A stretch of 64,000 nt of DNA from Chitinophagaceae bacterium (GTDB lineage Bacteria; Bacteroidota; Bacteroidia; Chitinophagales; Chitinophagaceae): assembly GCA_016722465.1 (NCBI GenBank), contig JADKJC010000002.1:1192501-1256500 (forward strand), written 5' to 3'. Positions within the stretch are counted from its first letter, which is position 1; every line of letters starts with the position of its first letter. Shown in pieces: positions 36,224-45,996 of the stretch. The notes under the pieces were generated by a model that did not search any database, was not told where the DNA came from, and saw only the letters and a list, made by a program, of their open reading frames with translations. The position numbers and the translations under genes were made by a program.

Positions 36224-36258
36224 TCACTGAAACCCTTTACAGCAAAGGGTTTCAGTGA
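36224..36258. repeat. Perfect 15-bp hairpin between HU and DUF4286 genes
   Basis: TCACTGAAACCCTTT (36224-36238) and AAAGGGTTTCAGTGA (36244-36258) are exact inverted repeats around ACAGC. The nearest T-run on the minus strand starts several bases after the stem, so terminator function for the DUF4286 gene (which ends at 36350) is possible but not typical. Confidence 0.65.
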
Positions 36259-36349
36259 GCATCGGCTGCAATTCAGTATTCATGCGGCTTTCAGGGGAAT
36301 ATACAACCGTTTTTGGTTTATCAAAATGAATTTTTATTGTTTTGCACAT

Positions 36350-36655
36350 TTAGTTAACAACCTGCATTACAGAACGGAACGCAATGAAACGGCTGCCCCA
36401 TTTATCGAAAGAACGCTGGCGCATTTCGCCTGAAAATTTTTCTATATAAAGATTGTAGAGCGCCTTGCTTTCTGCAAAATACTGTATGGCATAAGTGGGC
36501 CCTTCGCTATCATCTGTTTCCAGCAGTTGCAGAATAGTTGCTTTGGTAAAACAACCGGTGGCAATTACATCCGGGATGTGTTCTTCCTTCAGCCAAACCA
36601 GCCATTGCGGATGAATGGCTTCATCTAATTTGATGGTAACGTTATAAATGATCAT
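36350..36655 (-). CDS. DUF4286 family protein
   Basis: A 101-residue single-domain protein. It starts MIIYNVTIKLDEAIHPQWLV and includes HIPDVIATGCFTKATI and TYAIQYFAESKALYNLYI, the typical DUF4286 pattern of a ferredoxin-like dimeric alpha/beta fold. No biochemical role is established. It is 22 bp downstream of the DUF3999 gene on the same strand. Confidence 0.9.
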   Translation of the reverse strand: MIIYNVTIKLDEAIHPQWLVWLKEEHIPDVIATGCFTKATILQLLETDDSEGPTYAIQYFAESKALYNLYIEKFSGEMRQRSFDKWGSRFIAFRSVMQVVN

Positions 36656-36677
36656 GCTGCAAATATCATGAAATCCA

Positions 36678-37922
36678 TTAGCTTTTTGAACGGCTCATAT
36701 CGGTTAACAGCCGGTAGGTAAAAAAGCCCAGCGCAATAGCAGCAAGGCCGATGGTAAGCCAGATTATTTTTGGGGAATTGTCTTGTGGTTGCACTTGCCC
36801 GGCAGTTGTTGGCAATGCAGTAATGTTACCAATTGTTGTTTGCGATATACTGTCTCTTAATGGAATATCTTCCAGGCTGAGATCATAATTTGCTGCAGTT
36901 TCCCCTGCATTATCCAGCAGTAATTTATAATTATTTGATCTTTCAAGGTAAACAGTTGCAACCCTATAGTCAAAGAGCGTTTTTACATCGTCCACTTTTA
37001 GTGGCAGGTTATCCTCATTTCGGATGAGGATATAAAAAGTTTTGGCATTGCTTACCGGCACCCTGAATTGCAATGTGCTGTTATTTGAAACAGTAAATGA
37101 TTGAACTAAACGCCCGGGATTGGAAAAGGAATGATGCACTGAAACCGGAAAGTATAAATCTGCCATGCGGTTATAATATTTTACACCGCTTAATTTAAGG
37201 GCAATCGTTTCAAAATGAAAGGGTGCTGATTGTTCTACCCTGATAAAAGATATTTTGGCGCTGTCTTTTTGAAATAAAGTACAAGTTGGATTGTTAACAG
37301 CAGGGTAATGCCTGAACCTGCCCGGAGTTTCACTGACTCCAATTGTGCCTGCATGAATGATATTCAATGGCTCTTTCCCATTGTTATTGATACTTATTTT
37401 AAAATACTTATAGCTAACCGGTGGAAACCGAAGTTCAAAATCACTGATATCACCTCCATCTCTTTTTACCGTTATGATCCTAATGCTGTCATTTATAATA
37501 AACCAGGATTTCAAATCATCGCTGCCGGTAAGTGTGCAATATCTTTCGGTCACCGCATTTTTTAAAGTAAACACCAGGTTTGAAATTTCTTTGCCATTCC
37601 CTTCGGTAATTATCTCAGTCAAAACTTTTGTACCAGCCTTTTTAAGGATTTTCCGATGCCGGGTAACTGCATCCTTAACGATTTCGTTGTTGGGGATTCT
37701 CACCAAATGCGGCACCCATTTGCCGGAATCATTAACAATACGCAGGTCACTGTAATCTGTTTTTACATGGGCATTGATTTCAGGTGTCAATACAATATTA
37801 TAAAATTCATCTGCAGGATTACCAATAACCGGTGCCTGGTAGTGATAGCCTGCGGTTTGTGCTTCAGCACCAGCTGTTGCAAATACCAACAGCACAAAAA
37901 AATTATACAGTTTTTTCTTCAT
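36678..37922 (-). CDS. DUF3999 family membrane-anchored protein
   Basis: A 414-residue exported protein. Residues 1-21 are a signal peptide (ends AGAEAQ). The bulk is a beta-rich periplasmic domain with repeated YxYFKISINN- and FYILIRNEDN-like strands. A single helix near 387-405 (IIWLTIGLAAIALGFFTYRL) anchors the C-terminus in the inner membrane. DUF3999 genes are typically paired with DUF2339 genes, as here, with a 20-bp overlap. Function is unknown; the pair may form an envelope complex. Confidence 0.88.
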   Translation of the reverse strand: MKKKLYNFFVLLVFATAGAEAQTAGYHYQAPVIGNPADEFYNIVLTPEINAHVKTDYSDLRIVNDSGKWVPHLVRIPNNEIVKDAVTRHRKILKKAGTKVLTEIITEGNGKEISNLVFTLKNAVTERYCTLTGSDDLKSWFIINDSIRIITVKRDGGDISDFELRFPPVSYKYFKISINNNGKEPLNIIHAGTIGVSETPGRFRHYPAVNNPTCTLFQKDSAKISFIRVEQSAPFHFETIALKLSGVKYYNRMADLYFPVSVHHSFSNPGRLVQSFTVSNNSTLQFRVPVSNAKTFYILIRNEDNLPLKVDDVKTLFDYRVATVYLERSNNYKLLLDNAGETAANYDLSLEDIPLRDSISQTTIGNITALPTTAGQVQPQDNSPKIIWLTIGLAAIALGFFTYRLLTDMSRSKS

Positions 37923-39411
37923 TGTCTATAATAATTTTCTTTAACCGCTGGTACATAAAAGAAATTACGAGCAGCAACACACCCAGCATAATAAAGGCAG
38001 CGATCTTTCCGCCGGCGCCAATATTTCTGATGTCAAACAAAAATAATTTTATCAGCGCAGCAGTAAAAAAAGTAAGTGAAACTATACGAAGTGTTTTGTA
38101 TTTGTGTTGCATTCCCAGCCACATAATGATGAATGAGTACAACGCCCATACAATGGTAAGCCCGGCTTTTATATATTGAGCGGCTATTACAGGAATGGTT
38201 TTATCCGTTGCCAAAAAGGTAACATACAAATGCCGGCATTCAATGCTGAAGAAGCTGAGTATTACAATATTTACGAGCCAGGTAAAAGCATTACCAAACT
38301 TTCCTGCATTAGTTCTCACCGTTTTTACAAGCTGGTACAACAGGTACAACAATGTAATATCCGTCAGCCAATGCATGTACAAATGTTTAACGGTGTACTG
38401 CTTTTCAATTGCACCATTCACAAGGTTATTCGCAAGCGTACTGCTGAAAAGAAATACTACAAATCCCGCCAATACCAGTAAAACGGCTGCCACCGGACTT
38501 TCAAAAGCCTTCACCCTTTTTTGCAGGAACAAGGTTGCGGCGATAAATAAATAGGTTACCAGTTGATGATATACATTGGGCAGGTCGAAACCTGCCTGGA
38601 TAGCAAAATGCCAGTTTACAGCAAAGATGCAGGTGAGATAAAGAACGGCTATACTCAATCCGCCAAAAAAAATGGCCATTGTTTTGTTTTTCCCACCAAA
38701 AATATACTCGTCATTCTCTGCAGGTTTCAATAACAAAAAAGAATACAGTCCTACAGAAACAATCACTATGATATTGGTAACAATACCCTGCCAGTTGTTA
38801 AAGATGAGTGCTAATGAACTGCCGCTATTTTCATTGGCAGTGCTCCAGTCCATAAGCAGGCTGATCGTCATCAGCATAAAAATGATGGCAGAGGAGTATT
38901 TGAAAATAACAATCCTACTGCGCTGGTGCAGCCAGTACAACAACACTGCTTCGGCTGACCAGAACATGCTAATGCTATGCCCATGCAATTGTACCGGTGC
39001 GGCCAGTGAAAGAAAGGTAAGTGTAAGTCCGATCAGCAGGTACAATAAATTTTTATCGCCCCTATGTACAGCATACAGGTACCAGGCGAGGCAAAGATTG
39101 ATCACACTCATTACAATAGTAAAAATTCCCTGGTAAGCACCATCATTCCATTCACCCAAAATGATCATGCCCTCGGCATAATAACTGAATGTGATGAGCA
39201 TGATCAATGTAAAATCAAATGCCCTAAATGGTTTTTGTGTGCGTAGATTGTGAATGAGCGTGATGGCAAGAAAGACAATGTAAAATGCTGATGCAAACAG
39301 CAGGGCGTTTTTACAGGGCAATGCTGTATTGCTGAATGCAATCTGATCAATCAGCCAACTACCATAAATGATCAGGGTAAAAAGAAAGAGAGTACATGCA
39401 GCAGCGGCCAT
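37903..39411 (-). CDS. DUF2339 family membrane protein, C-terminal part (frameshifted)
   Basis: Second part of a large polytopic protein. From about 39380 the frame encodes more than a dozen hydrophobic helices (FTLIIYGSWL, LLYLLIGLTLTFLSLAAPV, MLGVLLLVISFMYQRL). The ATG at 39411 is internal: true family sequence enters from the upstream frame at the A5 run 39379-39383, where adding one base joins LLHVLSF to FTLIIYGSW. The end overlaps the DUF3999 start by 20 bp. Role unknown. Confidence 0.8.
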   Translation of the reverse strand: MAAAACTLFLFTLIIYGSWLIDQIAFSNTALPCKNALLFASAFYIVFLAITLIHNLRTQKPFRAFDFTLIMLITFSYYAEGMIILGEWNDGAYQGIFTIVMSVINLCLAWYLYAVHRGDKNLLYLLIGLTLTFLSLAAPVQLHGHSISMFWSAEAVLLYWLHQRSRIVIFKYSSAIIFMLMTISLLMDWSTANENSGSSLALIFNNWQGIVTNIIVIVSVGLYSFLLLKPAENDEYIFGGKNKTMAIFFGGLSIAVLYLTCIFAVNWHFAIQAGFDLPNVYHQLVTYLFIAATLFLQKRVKAFESPVAAVLLVLAGFVVFLFSSTLANNLVNGAIEKQYTVKHLYMHWLTDITLLYLLYQLVKTVRTNAGKFGNAFTWLVNIVILSFFSIECRHLYVTFLATDKTIPVIAAQYIKAGLTIVWALYSFIIMWLGMQHKYKTLRIVSLTFFTAALIKLFLFDIRNIGAGGKIAAFIMLGVLLLVISFMYQRLKKIIIDNEEKTV

Positions 39412-40325
39412 TTTTTATAATAAGCAATGCTGAGTATGCCGATGTTTAAAATAAGCAGGTAAGTAAACAACACAATGTAATTACCACTACCGGTACTTAC
39501 CAGGAAGGGGACCAAAAATCCGCCCACTACTGCAATCACTGCCAGCTCCAGTTTATCATACAATAATGAAATGGCCACCGCAAATGCCGTGATCACCACC
39601 ATGATAACAAAAGCAGTTGTTTGTGAGAATAGCTGGTATTCATGAAATGCAAAAGCAATGGTGAAGTAAAAAACTGCAATGCCACCACCAGCCAGTACCG
39701 AACTGAAGGAGCGGTAGGTATTGCGTAAATAATGGGCAATGCCGGTCAATAAGATTCCGCAACCAATACCAATGGCAACACGGCCACCTTCTCTGATCCA
39801 GTTTTGATCAATGGCGTATTTTACAAAGAATGCAATGCCCAATACCAGTACTGCAATACCAATTTTGTTGGCCAGGTTTTCTCCGACAAATTTTTCGATA
39901 TCAGGATTGTTACGCACCCACTTTTCCCACCAGCTTTCGGTTGGTTCAGGAGGTCGTACAGGTATTATTCGTGGAGTGCTTTCTTTTACAGGAGTGATGA
40001 CAGGAATTTCTTTTTCCTCCGGAATTTCTACTACATGTTGCTGTTCTGATTTCGGTTGCTTTATTTTTTCAACAACGGGCGGTGGTACATACGGCTTCCA
40101 TTGAATTATCTTTTCGGCTGTTGGTTCAGTTGAAGCCTTTTCTTCTTTTGGCGCAAAATCTTCTTTCGCTTTTGCCTTAACAGCAAACTCTTTTAATTCA
40201 AGCAGGTCTTTTTTGAGGGAGTTAAACAATTGCTCATTGCGGCGCTCTGCATTTTTTTGATTGGAGCGAATGGTCAGCAGTAAAACAATCACAACAATAA
40301 ACGCAAGCAGCAACAGGAATTCCAT
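39372..40325 (-). CDS. DUF2339 family membrane protein, N-terminal part (frameshifted)
   Basis: First part of the same gene. A membrane helix (1-20) is followed by a Lys/Glu/Pro-rich cytoplasmic or periplasmic stretch (about 30-125). The conserved DUF2339 opening comes next: NPDIEKFVGENLANKIGIAV, GIAFFVKYAIDQNWI, LRNTYRSFSSVLAGGGIAVF. It ends by frameshift at LSFFLP. Restored length would be about 807 residues, normal for the family. Confidence 0.82.
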   Translation of the reverse strand: MEFLLLLAFIVVIVLLLTIRSNQKNAERRNEQLFNSLKKDLLELKEFAVKAKAKEDFAPKEEKASTEPTAEKIIQWKPYVPPPVVEKIKQPKSEQQHVVEIPEEKEIPVITPVKESTPRIIPVRPPEPTESWWEKWVRNNPDIEKFVGENLANKIGIAVLVLGIAFFVKYAIDQNWIREGGRVAIGIGCGILLTGIAHYLRNTYRSFSSVLAGGGIAVFYFTIAFAFHEYQLFSQTTAFVIMVVITAFAVAISLLYDKLELAVIAVVGGFLVPFLVSTGSGNYIVLFTYLLILNIGILSIAYYKKWPLLHVLSFFLP

Positions 40326-40408
40326 ATCTGGTAGTTTTGGGTTGCAGCAAGTTACAGCTTAGCAATTGAAAGCAGGTATATAAAAGCGTTAAAATGGGCT
40401 TGCTGCTG

Positions 40409-41176
40409 TTATTGCTTTATCTCGAGGTAAACCGGGCAATGATCGCTGTGTTTTACATCCGGGTAAATATCTGCGTCTTTCAATTGCTTTTTCAATGGCT
40501 CTGTAACAGTAATATAGTCAATGCGCCATCCTTTGTTGTTCAGTCTTACACTGGGGAAACGCTGGCTCCACCAGCTGTAACGATGCGGCTCTGTATGAAA
40601 ATCCCGGAAGGTATCGATCCAGCCGCTTGCCAGGAATTTCGTCATCCATTCTCTTTCCTGTGGCAAAAAGCCGGAAGAGTTTTTATTTCCTTTTGGATCG
40701 TGTATATCAATTTCATTGTGTGCAATGTTGTAATCGCCGCACAAAATTATTTTAGGATATTTCTTACGGAGTGTGGTCAAATATTTATGAAATGTATCCA
40801 GCCAAACATATTTGAATTGCTGCCTTTCATCACCGCTGGTGCCACTCGGAAAGTAGGCATTGATCAGCCTGATGTCTCCAAAATCCAGTTGTATCACCCT
40901 GCCTTCATCATCACTTGCTGCATGACCATTACCTAACACAACATTATCTGGCTTTATTTTAGAAAATACCGCCACACCACTGTATCCCTTTTTTTGTGCA
41001 CTGTACCAATGATGGTGAAAACCCAATGCCTCAAGCAGTTTTACATCTACATCATCTTTGGTGGCTTTTGTTTCCTGCAGGCAGATAATATCTGCAGGAT
41101 TTGTTTTCAACCAGTCAATAAACCCTTTTTTTAAAGCGGCCCGGATGCCGTTGACGTTGTATGAAATGATACGCAT
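40409..41176 (-). CDS. xth: Exodeoxyribonuclease III
   Basis: AP endonuclease and 3'-5' exonuclease of base-excision repair. The 255-residue product from ATG 41176 (MRIISYNVNGIRAALKKGF) fits the family, and the longer upstream reading is not supported. Active-site motifs are present in order: NVNGIRA, CLQETK, YFPSG, CGDYNIAH, WRIDY and HSDHCPV. It is divergent from the RDD gene, with about 40 bp between the starts. Confidence 0.95.
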   Translation of the reverse strand: MRIISYNVNGIRAALKKGFIDWLKTNPADIICLQETKATKDDVDVKLLEALGFHHHWYSAQKKGYSGVAVFSKIKPDNVVLGNGHAASDDEGRVIQLDFGDIRLINAYFPSGTSGDERQQFKYVWLDTFHKYLTTLRKKYPKIILCGDYNIAHNEIDIHDPKGNKNSSGFLPQEREWMTKFLASGWIDTFRDFHTEPHRYSWWSQRFPSVRLNNKGWRIDYITVTEPLKKQLKDADIYPDVKHSDHCPVYLEIKQ

Positions 41177-41218
41177 TGGAAAATATTTTTTATTATTGTT
41201 GTAAAAATAGGCAACCAA

Positions 41219-41722
41219 ATGGAGAATTTAACCCAACAACCAAACGAAGCTGAACAAAAAGATCTGCTGGAAGATGTAGTTGATCCCTTATACCAGTATG
41301 AGTACGCAACACAATGGCAGCGTTTTTTTAACTGGCTTATCGATAATTTATTAATGCGTTTTGGCCTCAGTTATTTAACCGGCATGCTCATCGGGGTAAT
41401 CATTGCTGCTATTTCAGAAGACTTTTTATATGAAGCCTACAGTGGTCAAAATTCCGGGGGGTTGTATTTTATCCTGTTCCTGATAGGTTACCTGAACTAT
41501 GTATTATACTATACACTCTGCGAAAAATTATTTAAGGGATATACATTGGGCAAAATAATTACCGGCACCAGGGCTATCCGGCAGGATGGCGGCGAGCTTA
41601 CTTTTAAAAATGCGTTATTGCGTTCTTTAAGCCGCCTTGTACCATTTGAGGTTTTCAGTGGTTTCAACACACTTACCTGGCATGACAGCTGGACGGATAC
41701 GATGGTGATAAAGGCAAGGTAA
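41219..41722 (+). CDS. RDD family membrane protein
   Basis: A 167-residue inner-membrane protein with an RDD domain. A polar N-terminal ~35 residues precede ATQWQRFFNWLIDNLLMRFG, with RFFNWLIDN as the RDD signature, then two or three helices and GYTLGKIITGTRAI. Members may act as ion or small-molecule transporters, but this is not certain. It is a lone plus-strand gene whose 3' end converges on metH with a 5-bp gap. Confidence 0.85.
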   Translation: MENLTQQPNEAEQKDLLEDVVDPLYQYEYATQWQRFFNWLIDNLLMRFGLSYLTGMLIGVIIAAISEDFLYEAYSGQNSGGLYFILFLIGYLNYVLYYTLCEKLFKGYTLGKIITGTRAIRQDGGELTFKNALLRSLSRLVPFEVFSGFNTLTWHDSWTDTMVIKAR

Positions 41723-41727
41723 ACTGA

Positions 41728-42714
41728 CTATTCCAATACGGGTCTTAACCACCTTGTTGCCACATCCAAAGTCATTCCTTTTCGTTGTGCATAATCTTTC
41801 AGCTGGTCTTCGTTTATTTTGCCAACACCAAAATATTTACTTTCAGGATGTGCAAAATACCAGCCACATACGCTGGATGCAGGGAACATCGCCAATGATT
41901 CTGTAAGATGGATTCCGGTAGCTGCTTCACCACCCAGCAAATCAAACAGTTTGTATTTTTCGGTGTGATCCGGGCAGGCAGGATAACCCGGCGCAGGACG
42001 GATACCCGTATATTCTTCTTTGATCAATTGTTCGTTGCTGAGTTGCTCCTCTTTTTCATAGCCCCACAATTCTTTTCTTGTTTTTTCATGCAGGCATTCT
42101 GCGAAAGCTTCTGCCAAACGGTCGGCCAGTGCCTGCAGGGTTATTTTATTGTAGTCATCATGCTGCGATTCAAAACGTTTGATGTGTTCTTCAATGCCTT
42201 TGATGGTTACTGCGAATGCGCCAATATAGTCCTGTAATTTTTCTTCAGCTGGAGCTACAAAATCAGCCAATGACAAATTCGGTTGCCCATCTGCTTTTTT
42301 AATTTGCTGCCTTAATGATTCAAGTTTTATTGTTGAACCGTTATTGGTTACTTCAATGGTATCAGGTGCCGTTTTACTGGCAGGCCAAAAACCAACAGTT
42401 CCTTTAGCGGTTAACCATTTTTCTGCAATGATCTTATCAAGCAAAGCATTGGCATCGTTGTATAATTTCGTTGCTTCGACACCTACTTTATCATCGCTGA
42501 GTATTTGTGGAAATTTGCCATGCAGTTCCCAGGCGATGAAGAAAGGCTGCCAGTCAATGTACTTTCTCAGTTCGCTTAAATCAAAATTATCAAACTGTTG
42601 TGCCCCGGTAAATGTTGGTGCAACAGGTTTATAGGAAGGCCAGTTAATTTTTGTATTATTCTTTTGAGCTTCTGCAAATGACAGGAATTGCTTCACTGTT
42701 TTTTTTATTGTCAA
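41728..42714 (-). CDS. metH: Methionine synthase, reactivation-domain part (frameshifted)
   Basis: C-terminal portion of cobalamin-dependent methionine synthase. It contains the AdoMet-binding activation domain with [15 protein letters not shown], and [19 protein letters not shown] near the end. This module re-methylates oxidised cob(II)alamin using AdoMet and an electron donor. The ATG at 42714 is internal: the true frame joins the upstream part at an 8-T run (42699-42706), where seven or ten bases would restore EDFDNKKTVKQF. Length of the fragment is 328 residues. Confidence 0.85.
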   Translation of the reverse strand: MTIKKTVKQFLSFAEAQKNNTKINWPSYKPVAPTFTGAQQFDNFDLSELRKYIDWQPFFIAWELHGKFPQILSDDKVGVEATKLYNDANALLDKIIAEKWLTAKGTVGFWPASKTAPDTIEVTNNGSTIKLESLRQQIKKADGQPNLSLADFVAPAEEKLQDYIGAFAVTIKGIEEHIKRFESQHDDYNKITLQALADRLAEAFAECLHEKTRKELWGYEKEEQLSNEQLIKEEYTGIRPAPGYPACPDHTEKYKLFDLLGGEAATGIHLTESLAMFPASSVCGWYFAHPESKYFGVGKINEDQLKDYAQRKGMTLDVATRWLRPVLE

Positions 42715-44440
42715 AATCTTCTTTTAGTTTCAGGTATTCTGTATTAACCCCTACAAGAAAATCTTCCTTCTGCTCCCTATTCAACAAGCTTCCTGCAACC
42801 GTTACACTTCTTGATGCATCCAGTACATGCACCACGCCATTGCCATATTGCGGTGCAATTTTTACAGCAGTGTGCATTCTGGAGGTGGTTGCCCCACCAA
42901 TCAGTAATGGCTGTTTCATTCCACGCCTTTTCATTTCATGTGCCACATGCACCATTTCATCCAGCGATGGTGTGATCAATCCACTGAGCCCAATAATATC
43001 TGCACCAAATTTTTCTGCTTCATCCAGTATTTTATCTGCAGGCACCATCACCCCCATGTCTTTTATATCATAGCCATTACAGCCCAACACTACACCTACA
43101 ATATTTTTTCCAATATCATGCACATCACCTTTTACAGTGGCCAGCAAAATTTTTGCTGCTCCGGCAGATTCTTCATTTACGGTACCTGCTGCCAGGTGAG
43201 CCTGTTTCCGGTCTTCTTTTTCCTGTTCAATATAAGGTGTCAATACAGCAACAGATTTTTTCATTACCCTGGCACTCTTAACTACTTGTGGCAAAAACAT
43301 TTTACCGCTGCCGAATAAATCTCCCACTACGTCCATCCCAGCCATCAATGGGCCTTCAATCACTTCCAATGGCCTGGCATATTTCTGTCTTGCCTCTTCT
43401 GTATCTGCATCTATATAATCCGTGATGCCATTTACCAATGAATGTTTCAGCCTTTCTTCAACGGAAGCGTTTCTCCATGCTTCATCTTTTACTGTAACCT
43501 TTCCATCAGCTTTAACTGTTTCAGCAAACACAATCAGTTTTTCGGTGGCTTCATTGTTATCGTTGTTGCGGTTAAGGATCACGTCTTCACACAGTTTTTT
43601 TAACTGTGGCTCAATCTCATCATACACCACCAACTGGCCTGCATTCACAATGCCCATGTCCATACCGGCCTTAATGGCATAATATAAAAAAACAGAGTGC
43701 ATAGCTTCCCTAACATGCTCATTGCCACGAAATGAAAAAGACAAATTACTTACCCCGCCACTGATTTTGGTAAGCGGCATCAATTGCTTGATTTCTTTGG
43801 TGGCTTCAATAAAATCAACACCATAATTGTTATGTTCTTCCAAACCGGTGGCGATGGCAAAAATGTTGGGATCGAAAATAATGTCCTGCGGATCGAAGCC
43901 AACTTGTTCTGTCAATATTTTATACGCCCGGTGACAGATTTCTACTTTCCTGTCTTTGGTATCTGCCTGCCCTTTTTCATCAAAAGCCATCACAATTACT
44001 GCAGCGCCAAACATTTTACAAATGATGGCCTGCTCAATGAACTTTGCTTCTCCTTCCTTCATGGAAATGGAGTTCACAATACACTTCCCCTGCACACATT
44101 TCAATCCTGCATTGATGATCTCAAACTTGGAGGAATCGATCATCACCGGGATCCTGGCAATGTCGGGTTCGCTTTGCAGCAGGTTTAAAAAAGTGGTCAT
44201 GGCATGCACGCCATCGAGCAAGGCATCATCCATGTTCACATCAATTACCTGTGCCCCGTTTTCCACCTGCTGCCTCGCAACACTCAATGCTTCCTCGTAT
44301 TTATTTTCACGGATAAGGCGTGCAAATTTTTTACTGCCGGTTACATTGGTTCTTTCACCAACGTTGATAAAATTTGTCTCCGGGCGAACGATCAGTGGCT
44401 CCAGTCCGCTGAATCTTGAATATGGTTTGATAGTACTCAT
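42656..44440 (-). CDS. metH: Methionine synthase, folate- and B12-binding part (frameshifted)
   Basis: Middle portion of methionine synthase, starting at a genuine ATG ([18 protein letters not shown]). The pterin-binding TIM barrel (about 15-290) has [13 protein letters not shown]. The cap (about 320-410) and cobalamin domain follow, with DVHDIG near 433-438 (the lower axial His of the cofactor), [13 protein letters not shown] and [10 protein letters not shown]. The frame runs out just after [10 protein letters not shown] at the homopolymer at 42699-42706. With the next ORF it would form a protein of about 910 residues, the usual second methionine synthase gene in Bacteroidota. Confidence 0.9.
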   Translation of the reverse strand: MSTIKPYSRFSGLEPLIVRPETNFINVGERTNVTGSKKFARLIRENKYEEALSVARQQVENGAQVIDVNMDDALLDGVHAMTTFLNLLQSEPDIARIPVMIDSSKFEIINAGLKCVQGKCIVNSISMKEGEAKFIEQAIICKMFGAAVIVMAFDEKGQADTKDRKVEICHRAYKILTEQVGFDPQDIIFDPNIFAIATGLEEHNNYGVDFIEATKEIKQLMPLTKISGGVSNLSFSFRGNEHVREAMHSVFLYYAIKAGMDMGIVNAGQLVVYDEIEPQLKKLCEDVILNRNNDNNEATEKLIVFAETVKADGKVTVKDEAWRNASVEERLKHSLVNGITDYIDADTEEARQKYARPLEVIEGPLMAGMDVVGDLFGSGKMFLPQVVKSARVMKKSVAVLTPYIEQEKEDRKQAHLAAGTVNEESAGAAKILLATVKGDVHDIGKNIVGVVLGCNGYDIKDMGVMVPADKILDEAEKFGADIIGLSGLITPSLDEMVHVAHEMKRRGMKQPLLIGGATTSRMHTAVKIAPQYGNGVVHVLDASRSVTVAGSLLNREQKEDFLVGVNTEYLKLKEDFDNKKNSEAIPVICRSSKE

Positions 44441-44450
44441 TTTTTCAATT

Positions 44451-44979
44451 GAACCACAAAGGCACGAAGGTGCAAAGTGGTGCTAAGTTTTATAAGATTA
44501 TTCTTTTAATGCCATCTTTTATTAACCGCACGTGGAAGTTGATGAGAAAGCCAAGTCTTTTGCCAGTTAACTTTAAATAGCTCAAGATCTGCGCTTCCTA
44601 TACCGGATGATAATTTTCCTGAGCCTTAAACTCAGCTATAATTAAATTATCTACTAATAAATCCAATCTCAGTCCATCATCAATCTGCAAAGCGTGATAA
44701 ATTACAGGCACTTTGCTTTCCTTCTCATAATTGATCTTTCTATTAAATAACTCATAATAAAAACACTTAGCATAAACACTTTCTAATAATCCGGGGCCCA
44801 GTTCTTTATGTATGTTAAAAGCAATATCCGCTATTTGCTTTGCTAAATGCTCTTCGTATTCTGAAAGTTTCTGAAACATAAACTTTGTGTTTTTTTTTAA
44901 ACCACTAAGGCAGTAAGCCACTAAGAGGCACTAAGAAAATTACTTTGTGTTTCTTTCTTACTTTGTGCCTTCGTGGTTC
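44451..44979. mobile_element. GxxExxY-carrying unit with terminal inverted repeats
   Basis: The gap between the two metH genes is filled by a ~529-bp unit. Its ends, GAACCACAAAGGCACGAAG (44451-44469) and CTTTGTGCCTTCGTGGTTC (44961-44979), are inverted repeats matching at 17 of 19 positions. Further CACTAAG modules lie inside the right end (about 44903-44936). The unit holds only the GxxExxY gene. There is no transposase and no obvious target-site duplication. It starts 3 bp after one stop codon and ends 10 bp before the next ATG, so it spares both genes. Confidence 0.6.
44489..44879 (-). pseudogene. GxxExxY family protein with premature amber stop
   Basis: A small PDDEXK-like protein (GxxExxY) from ATG 44879 (MFQKLSEYEEHLAKQIADIA). 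It has GPGLLESVYAKCFYYEL, the family's GxxExxY motif, then LRLDLLVDNLIIAEFKAQEN with the Asp and Glu-x-Lys of a nuclease-like site. An in-frame TAG at 44598-44600 sits where Tyr is expected after HPV. Reading through gives EAQILSYLKLTGKRLGFLIN and a natural end near 44489 (about 129 residues). One T-to-G type change would explain the stop. Function of the family is unknown, though it is often found in repeat-flanked settings. Confidence 0.75.
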
Positions 44980-44982
44980 CAA

Positions 44983-45996
44983 CTACACCAACGCTGTTTC
45001 GACTACCGGCAACTTTCTCGGTTCAATATTTTTTACATGTTCAGCAATATGCCTGATATGATCAGGCGTAGTACCGCAACAGCCACCCACGATATTCACC
45101 CAGCCTTCCTTTGCCCACTCTTCTAAAAAATGTCCTGTATCTGCAGGATTTTCATCATACTCACCCATGGCATTGGGCAAGCCTGCATTGGGATAGGCTG
45201 ATACATAAGCATTGGCAATCTGCGATAATTCTTCAATATGAGGGCGCATTTCTTTTGCACCTAATGCACAGTTCAATCCAACACTCAATGGTTTTGCATG
45301 CGCCACTGAAATATAAAAAGCTTCCAGTGTTTGTCCGCTCAATGTTCTTCCGCTGGCATCCGTGATGGTGCCGCTGATCATAATGGGCAGTTCAGGTTTG
45401 CCTGTATCCAAGTAATATTTTTTTATGGCGAAAATGGCTGCCTTTGCATTGAGCGTATCAAAGATAGTTTCAATTAAAAACAGGTCCACACCCCCATCAA
45501 CCAATCCTTGTACCTGTTCGTAATATGCTTTCACCACCTGGTCCCAGTTAACAGCACGATATCCCGGATTATTTACATCAGGAGACAGGCTCAGTGTCCT
45601 GTTTAACGGACCTATCGCTCCTGCAACAAATCTTGGTTTAGATGGATCTTTTGCAGTGTATTCATCTGCAGCCCTTCTTGCTATTTTAGCGCCTTCCACA
45701 TTCAGTTCATACACATATTCTTCCAGTTTAAAATCTTCCTGGGCAATTACTGTGGCTGCAAACGTATTGGTTTCTATGATGTCGGCACCTGCTTCAAGGT
45801 ATTCTTTGTGTATCCCTTCAATCATTTGCGGTTGTGTAAGATTCAATACATCACTGTTGTTTTTTACATCCAGCGGCCATACTTTAAACCTTTCCCCACG
45901 ATAAGTTTCTTCGGTGGGTTTATGGCGTTGTATCATGGTGCCCATGGCACCATCAATTACCAATATTCTTTTCTCTAATTCTTTTCTGATATCCAT
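44983..45996 (-). CDS. metH: Homocysteine S-methyltransferase (methionine synthase N-terminal module)
   Basis: The homocysteine-binding barrel of methionine synthase as a separate 337-residue protein. The N-terminus [13 protein letters not shown] is typical. The zinc cysteines are present in GLNCALGA (about residue 245) and GGCCGTTP (about 310-317). It must work with the folate/B12 protein encoded downstream. This two-gene arrangement is usual in Bacteroidota, so the separation here is not itself damage. It is the first gene of the met cluster, with an unusual repeat in its leader. Confidence 0.93.
   Translation of the reverse strand: MDIRKELEKRILVIDGAMGTMIQRHKPTEETYRGERFKVWPLDVKNNSDVLNLTQPQMIEGIHKEYLEAGADIIETNTFAATVIAQEDFKLEEYVYELNVEGAKIARRAADEYTAKDPSKPRFVAGAIGPLNRTLSLSPDVNNPGYRAVNWDQVVKAYYEQVQGLVDGGVDLFLIETIFDTLNAKAAIFAIKKYYLDTGKPELPIMISGTITDASGRTLSGQTLEAFYISVAHAKPLSVGLNCALGAKEMRPHIEELSQIANAYVSAYPNAGLPNAMGEYDENPADTGHFLEEWAKEGWVNIVGGCCGTTPDHIRHIAEHVKNIEPRKLPVVETALV

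Noticed and set aside
44440..45996. Separate homocysteine-methyltransferase gene as a broken metH
   Set aside because: Each of the two genes has a proper start and stop, and the two-gene form is usual in this phylum; only the later frameshift is damage.
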